Below the pieces are notes generated by a model. It did not search any database, was not told the origin of the DNA, and saw only the letters and a list, made by a program, of their open reading frames with translations. The position numbers were made by a program, and so were the translations under genes. Positions 57,957-64,000 of a stretch of 64,000 bases of DNA are shown here, in pieces (within the stretch, counting starts at the first letter, position 1; each line of letters begins with the position of its first letter). Location of the stretch: positions 99,558 to 163,557 of the forward strand of contig JAJEKV010000513.1 of assembly GCA_021234155.1 (NCBI GenBank), written 5' to 3'. The stretch is from Isoetes taiwanensis (Eukaryota; Streptophyta; Lycopodiopsida; Isoetales; Isoetaceae).

Positions 57957-60395
57957 TAGCTATTTACTAGGATTCAATCTAGCAAAAACACTATTACTCC
58001 AAACACCAGCACCGCTAGAGCTCGAGAAGGTCCGGGTCTCCGTATGCTACTCAAAGCTCCATCCCACGTATCCCCGGTATCGTTAGTTTTGAATTTTATT
58101 AGAGAAACTGTAATACTAACCAGGCTACCTAGTAGAGGACCTGATTAAGCCCCAAAACCATGCATTCTTAATGAAAAGTAGCTGCAACATCTGCAATCTG
58201 CCAATTCAATCTAACCACACCTAAAGTCACAGAAGACCCATTTCCAAGTCCCAAAACCACGCTAATGGTAAAGTAGCGATAAAAAGCTCAAGAAGCACCA
58301 TAAAACCAAGCAATTGCCCGGGTATAGAATACTTAATGAATGACTGTGGGGACACTAAAATAATAATCAGAATGACAGACACAGTTACAATTGTTCTTAG
58401 TTATTCCATAGAATCCATAGCAAAAAGAAGAGACAATGGAGAGACCCCACTCGCAGTCATAACGGCGTGAAACGCAGAATCCTGATGTGAAGGGCTGTGG
58501 GCAGATTACTTATCACCACTGTATCCTTGCCCCGCAGCACGCACAGAAAGAAAGAAAGAATCGAGGGTAGTTCTATGAAGGAACTATGTTCATGTAAACC
58601 TATAAATAAAATTACACCCATGTGGAGTTACCCGCCAACAAAACTAGGTGTTAAAATGGGGCCAAGTGTACTTTTCGGCGGCAAACCAAGAATCCATACC
58701 AAGGCATATTCATGATCACGGATCGGGCTGCCACCAATATAGACTGCTGATCTAGAAACAAAGAAGAAAACATATTTGGGGCTACTTTCCAGTTCGACAA
58801 CCGATAATAATCCCAATTTGTGGTCACAGGTCATAATACAACAGAAAGACATACCATAATCATAGAAAGTGATCACATCATCTTCACATAGAATATGTCA
58901 AACCTCGAATGATACCGTTGATCTATCATGCATTTCAACCTCGATATTCGCACTGAAAAGTCTGTGAGTAAATCCATAACCAATATTGTGAATCGATAGA
59001 GTAGGCCATCGATTTGTGTCATAAAATTTTGTATGCATGGTGGAACTTCCTCAGAACCATGGTAGCCGCATAGAAGTAAATCATTAAACACCATTCCAAT
59101 ATCTTCAAGAAGATTACATAAAACCGAAGTTCAGCTCCACCTCGATCCACCCTTTGAAGTGCGCCTTCCATTTTCAGCACAAACTCCGCATTTATAATGT
59201 AAAAATATGAGAGCGCTCAATGAACAACATTTATTTGTCCCGCTAACGGAGCACCATCATCATCATAATCATTAAGTGTAATGACTATATGATAACAATG
59301 CAAAATACCTTTTGTTCCATGTTTATAACCGCACGTAGATCCATCATTGTATGCGATCCGTTTAAGCAAAGGGGTAACCTTCGTTGATCCGCAAAGTCAT
59401 TCGAGTAGGCTGCATCATCAAAATTTTGAGTCGGCTTTTCGCTACTATTGTCAAATGCGTGCCCAGCGGCCGCCGCGGTGTCATGATCGCCATATCTCGC
59501 TATGCTACATCCGAAACCTTAACTGGACATCATCCTGGCCACCCATCAGTTCCATCCGTTTTCAAGCCCCTTAAGGGCCATTTTGGCGCTTATCGAATCG
59601 CCAATTTATTATTGGTCTTCGAATCTTTTGTAGAAAATGAGATTCCATTTCAAAATCCAATTTTTGGTATTTTACCAAACATAAAAATATAATAGATTCA
59701 TACATACCCTGCCATGGTATTATACTGGGTCCCGAAATATAAGAAACGTGGCTAAAAAGACCCCATGTAGATAAGAAACATTTTCTTTCTTTTACTTTCA
59801 AAGTATTAGACGTATGCACGGCATGCACCTGCAAAGAACCTTAAGTGGCTCATTTCAAACAAAAATATTATTTAAAACCACATCTAGCCTTATAACATAT
59901 GCTCCCAAGGCAAAAGGTGGAATGTATGCCAGATCCAAAACAATGGTTACCTAAACTATCCTCCATAGTTAGTCGGGAACAAATTTAGCAATTTAATTCT
60001 GAACCAACATAAGCTTTTTTCTTACATAGTACGAATACATAATATTTTTCCAAGGAAATGTCTGTATCAAGACAGGGGAATGTTAACAGGTATTTCCATA
60101 TTATGGTATTAACGCACATTGCCACAACATGATATTCTGAGCTGGCTAAGCAAGGCAAAGGCGCATACACCCAACATGTGACCCGCCTTTGTTGAAAATC
60201 AAATCCCAACTGGAAGCTACGGTATCAAATGAACACCACCCACTCCAGGGCAAGTAATATGTGAGAAGATCCCTCAATTACGAAGCCATCCTTTGGCTCC
60301 ACATAGCGAATGAATCGGCTCTCCCAAACAATGTCCATAAGCTCGCCTCAATCGAGGGTCTGCTATTAAATCTATTAAGGAAAATCTCGGCAATG
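57953..60395 (+). repeat. Long direct repeat R2, copy a
   Basis: About 2.4 kb related to 61429-64000. Landmarks in order: CTAGCTATTTAC-AGGAT, GCTACCTAGTAGAGGACC, AGAAAGAAAGAA, GATCTATCATGCATTTC, GTAGGCCATCGATTTGTGTC, GACCCCATGTAGATAAGAAA and ACCCAACATGTGACC. Similarity fades after about 60255. No coding family recognised. Confidence 0.7.
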
Positions 60396-61428
60396 CTCCC
60401 AGCCTGATGGTCACACCGGATATTACATCCGCTTGTTACCAGCGCCAGCCTGGCGTCCGCGCAAACCACAAAACATTGGGCACCTGGTACAATTTTAGGG
60501 TCAAACTGGTGGGTCAGGAAGCAAACCCAGAGAGTGGTGGGCCATGCGAGCAAGGGCTAATCGCGGCAACCAAGGAGCTTCCCACCCAACGTGGCGAACT
60601 CCCACCACTCCCAGCTGGCTATGAAGTGTTCGAGATATAGCCCACCTATATATATGCATATATATAGAAACCTGCACTCCAACCGTAGAATAATTTATGG
60701 GCAACAACGTGACACCATCAGTGCAGGGGTGCCATGCACCAGCTTGCGCCAGAACCCTGCCCCACTCCGTGATACTGGCTCCATGATAGTGAGGCACAAC
60801 CCAGATATTTAGTATAGCCTTTGTGAGGGATCTCAAAGAAGATCCTCTACTATGAATTTTGTATGTGCATGCCTTATGTTCTTTTAGCAAAAGAATAAAA
60901 TATGATACAATGTATACCCATGTTTGAAGTGGCAGATCATACAATCCAGGATTAAAGTAGCATCCAGAATCCCTTAACTAAAACAAAACCACCAATGCGG
61001 TACATAATGTCCGGCTTCCATGTTTGAAGTTTATGGGGATCATACAAATCCAGATAAAAGTAGTATCCGTGAATTAGAACTTAAAAATCCAAAACTCAAA
61101 TACTAATGTAGTGTTGGTTTGAAACATTTTGAATAGATGAACTCTTGTTAGTTCAAAGAGTGATCAAAATAGTCACCCAAGCATAATTCAATGCGATTAT
61201 AAAGTAAATACTCTATGGATATTTAAAGTCTCAAATCTCCTTAATGAGAGAGCCGTGGTTAGTCATTGGACCCCAAACCAAGCGTAGCAAGAATTGAGGA
61301 CTATAAGTTGCACAAATTACCGTGTGAGAGAAATGTTATTGTAAAGAAAGGCAGAGCTTAGTGACAGGTATTAGTATTACTGGGGCTGGGCTATCCGGGT
61401 CTCTAAAAATGTAAGTTTCAGTGATATA
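60396..61428 (+). repeat. Spacer between R2 copies, with a 100-bp two-copy tandem repeat
   Basis: CCATGTTTGAAGT...GATCATACAA-TCCAG-ATAAAAGTAG occurs at about 60918 and 61018. No gene seen in the rest. Confidence 0.55.
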
Positions 61429-64000
61429 TACTAGCTATTTACCAGGATCTAATCTAGGCAAACACTATTACCTCCAAACACTAGCACCTCGGCTAGAGCT
61501 TGAGAAGGTCTCGTCTCGTGCCACCTGTGCCCATCCCATGCCGTATCCTCGGTACTATTTCTTAATTTTAGCTGTTATAAACCAGAAATACAATAACTAA
61601 CCATTAAGGCTACCTAGTAGAGGACCCATTTCAAGCCCCAAAACCATTTCAATGAAAAGTAGTTGCAGCATCTGCACCAAAGTAACCTTATTTGTCATAA
61701 AATTAATTCAACCACTTAACACTTAAAGCTCACCCAGAAGACCGATGGGAAGTCCCAAAACCACGCCTCAATGCAAAGTAGTAGCTTTGGCTAAAGTTTT
61801 GAAGAAGTACATAAACTACAATTAAAATGCAAAGTAGAATAATTGACTAATTGTGTATACTAAAACAATAATCAGAAAGTGTGGACGTGACAAAGACACG
61901 CGGGCCATAATCGTTCTTGGTTGACCTGATAGACTTCATGTTAACCGTGAACCATGCTAGCAAGAGACAATTGAGAGACCCGCAGACTGCAGCCAATCAT
62001 GCAAACGCAGAATCCCAGATCTGAGTGGCATTGGTCTCGCCTTATCAACGATCACCAATTGTATCCTTTTGCCCCTATAGCTTACACGATCAGAAAGAAA
62101 GAAAGAACTGAAAAGTAGTTCTAATGAACTATGTCTGCTATGTAAACCCATAATAAAACATGACCCATGTGGGAAAGCATTCACAATCATCACAAAATTG
62201 TGCCAAAATGCATGTGGCAAGGTACGTACAAACTGAAGAAATCTATTTGCTACCCATGTGTGGTCTGTACTCTGGATTGCCATAATAATATATAGCCAAA
62301 GATCATGATCTTAGAAACAAAGCATAAAATATTTGAAGTACTTCCAGTTCACAATCGACATCAATTCCACTTGTATTTGGCAAGTAACATAGTCATAGAA
62401 AGATCATACCATAATCAGCGTAAAAGACTGGGCATCATTCATATGCTAGAATATGTCAAACCCCGAATGATACCCGCTTTGATCTATCATGCATTTCTAA
62501 CCCGATATTCGCACCGGAAAAGCTCCAGCAAAATCCATAACCATTGTGTGAACTCGACAGAGTAGGCCATCGATTTGTGTCATAAAAATTTCCCTTGTAT
62601 GCACAGAAACTCGCAAAACCATGGTGCCTATAGAACCACAACACCATTCCAAATATCTGTACAAGATTGCAAACCGACGGTTTAGCCCACTGATCTTTCT
62701 TTTGCGGCCTTTCCATTTTCAGTAGCACAAACCTCGAGTACTTATAAACACAGAGGTAAAAATATGAGGAGCGGGCCTCAATGAACAACATTTATTTGGT
62801 CTCCGCCGAATCGAGCAATCTATCATCATCAAGTAATCATTAAATAAATTTAATGTTTTATACATAACAATGCAAATATCCTGAAAACGAAGGTTTATAT
62901 AATCGCACAGATCCATCATTGTATGCAGACCGCAGTTTAAGCAAAGGGGTAACTCGGGGTTGATCCGCAAAGTCAGACCGGAAGGTAATAGGCCAGATCA
63001 TCACCGTAAAATTTTGAGCCCGCTTCCTTTTTCTGCCACGGCCATGCCGTGAATGCGCCCATGGCTGGCCAGCAGAAAAATATGATCGCGTTCATATCTC
63101 GCTATGTTACATCTCTAAAACCTAATCAGTTATCTGCCACCATCAACGACCGGTTTTGCTCCTTATGGCGCCATTTTGGTTAATACTTAATCGCCGCCAC
63201 TTATATTGGCTCCTTAATTCTTTGTGGTGGTACGAGACGCTCCGCTAAACCAATTTTTGGTGGCTTTACCAAAATACAAAATAAGGATTACACTTAAGGC
63301 ATTATATCGTCCATTATAAGGAAACGTGGGCTAAAAAGACCCCATGTAGATAAGAAACATTTTCTTTCTTTTACTTACAAAACAGACCAAGATGCAGGCT
63401 GCACTTGCATGCAAAGAAACCTGCGTGGGTTTGCCTTTCCTCAAAACAAAAATATTATTTGAAACCACATCTAGCCTAATCTCCCATATTTCAACATATG
63501 CTCCCATGTAAAGGGCACAACTTATGTTAGAGAAAACATCCAAAACAACAATGGTTGCCTTTAAACCATCCTCCATACCCAAGAATGGGAACAAATTTAG
63601 CAACACCCCATCCAACATGTTTTTTTCTTATAGGTACTGATTACAATATTTTTTCTCCATGAAAAATGTTCACCCAAGATAGAATGTTATTGAGGTATTT
63701 TCCATATTATATTACCCATAATACACAACATGATATTCTTTGGTGCCATGAAGGGCAAGCAAGGATACACCCAACATGTGACCTTTGTTGAAAATCAAAT
63801 CCCTAATCCTTGAAGCTATGGTATCAAATGTAACACTACCCATTATGTGAGGCAATGTAGAGCACCATTTAGCATGGGCACATCCTAATGGGCCATCTTA
63901 TTCCACAAGTGTGAATAATCAAGCCCCAATAACAAACCAGAGTTTGCCCACCCATATTCAAGTATTGTAAATTTGCTTAAGGAAAAATTTTGACCTCATG
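61429..64000 (+). repeat. Long direct repeat R2, copy b, cut by the window end
   Basis: Second copy, in the same orientation as R2a, starting TATATACTAGCTATTTACCA. It still matches R2a around 63780-63830 (ACCCAACATGTGACC, GGTATCAAATG) and may continue past the window. Confidence 0.7.

Noticed and set aside
57953-64000. R2 copies as the two LTRs of a retrotransposon
   Set aside because: No primer-binding site, polypurine tract, TG...CA ends or coding region between them, and 1 kb of spacer is too little; a tandem or segmental repeat is simpler.

Overview
The window looks like nuclear DNA of a land plant with a large, repeat-rich genome. The plant signature comes from a spliced two-domain B3 gene, a GDSL esterase/lipase remnant, pentatricopeptide-repeat (PPR) debris, an L1-type LINE with the usual plant reverse transcriptase motifs, and long (TA)n tracts. 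The wording of the PPR debris and the Penelope-like and DDE families suggest a seed-free plant such as a fern, but that is inference. There are no bacterial-style operons. Only a few genes look usable; most of the window is mobile DNA in different states of decay.

Layout: 0-2 kb holds a broken CTD-phosphatase-like (NIF/FCP1 homology) gene on +. 2.4-5.84 kb holds a multi-exon DDE transposase-like gene on -, with good splice sites and a few frame breaks. 5.9-9.3 kb is T/C-rich non-coding DNA with unusual short palindromes. 9.33-10.19 kb is an intact-looking three-exon B3-domain gene. 10.67-16.16 kb is the most interesting unit: a minus-strand retroelement with a 689-residue Penelope/telomerase-like reverse transcriptase, a conserved partner protein of unknown fold, and a small SAP-like segment upstream across an intron-like gap. 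A second, broken relative of the partner protein followed by the start of the same RT lies at 37.95-40.29 kb on +, so the partner-RT order is a property of the family.

17-30 kb carries a (TA)n tract, a tRNA-derived SINE-like head, GDSL exons with a 0.64-0.70 kb tandem duplication, a tRNA-like fossil, a small MITE with hAT-like ends, a foldback element and a 1.65 kb tandem duplication. 31-32.75 kb has PPR fragments. 34.06-37.15 kb is a 5'-truncated L1-type LINE on - with an 11-bp target-site duplication, inserted in an older repeat whose uninterrupted relative lies at 17.2 kb. 41.9-44.7 kb is a second, much decayed LINE of another clade. 48.2-64 kb is mainly two families of long direct repeats (R1 and R2), each present twice, with (TA)n tracts at their borders.

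The elements do not form one pathway. The main functional story is the three-part Penelope-like element. Much of the frame breakage in other places may be real decay, but in the 1.65 kb tandem duplication the differences cluster at CG-rich spots, so consensus error should be considered there.
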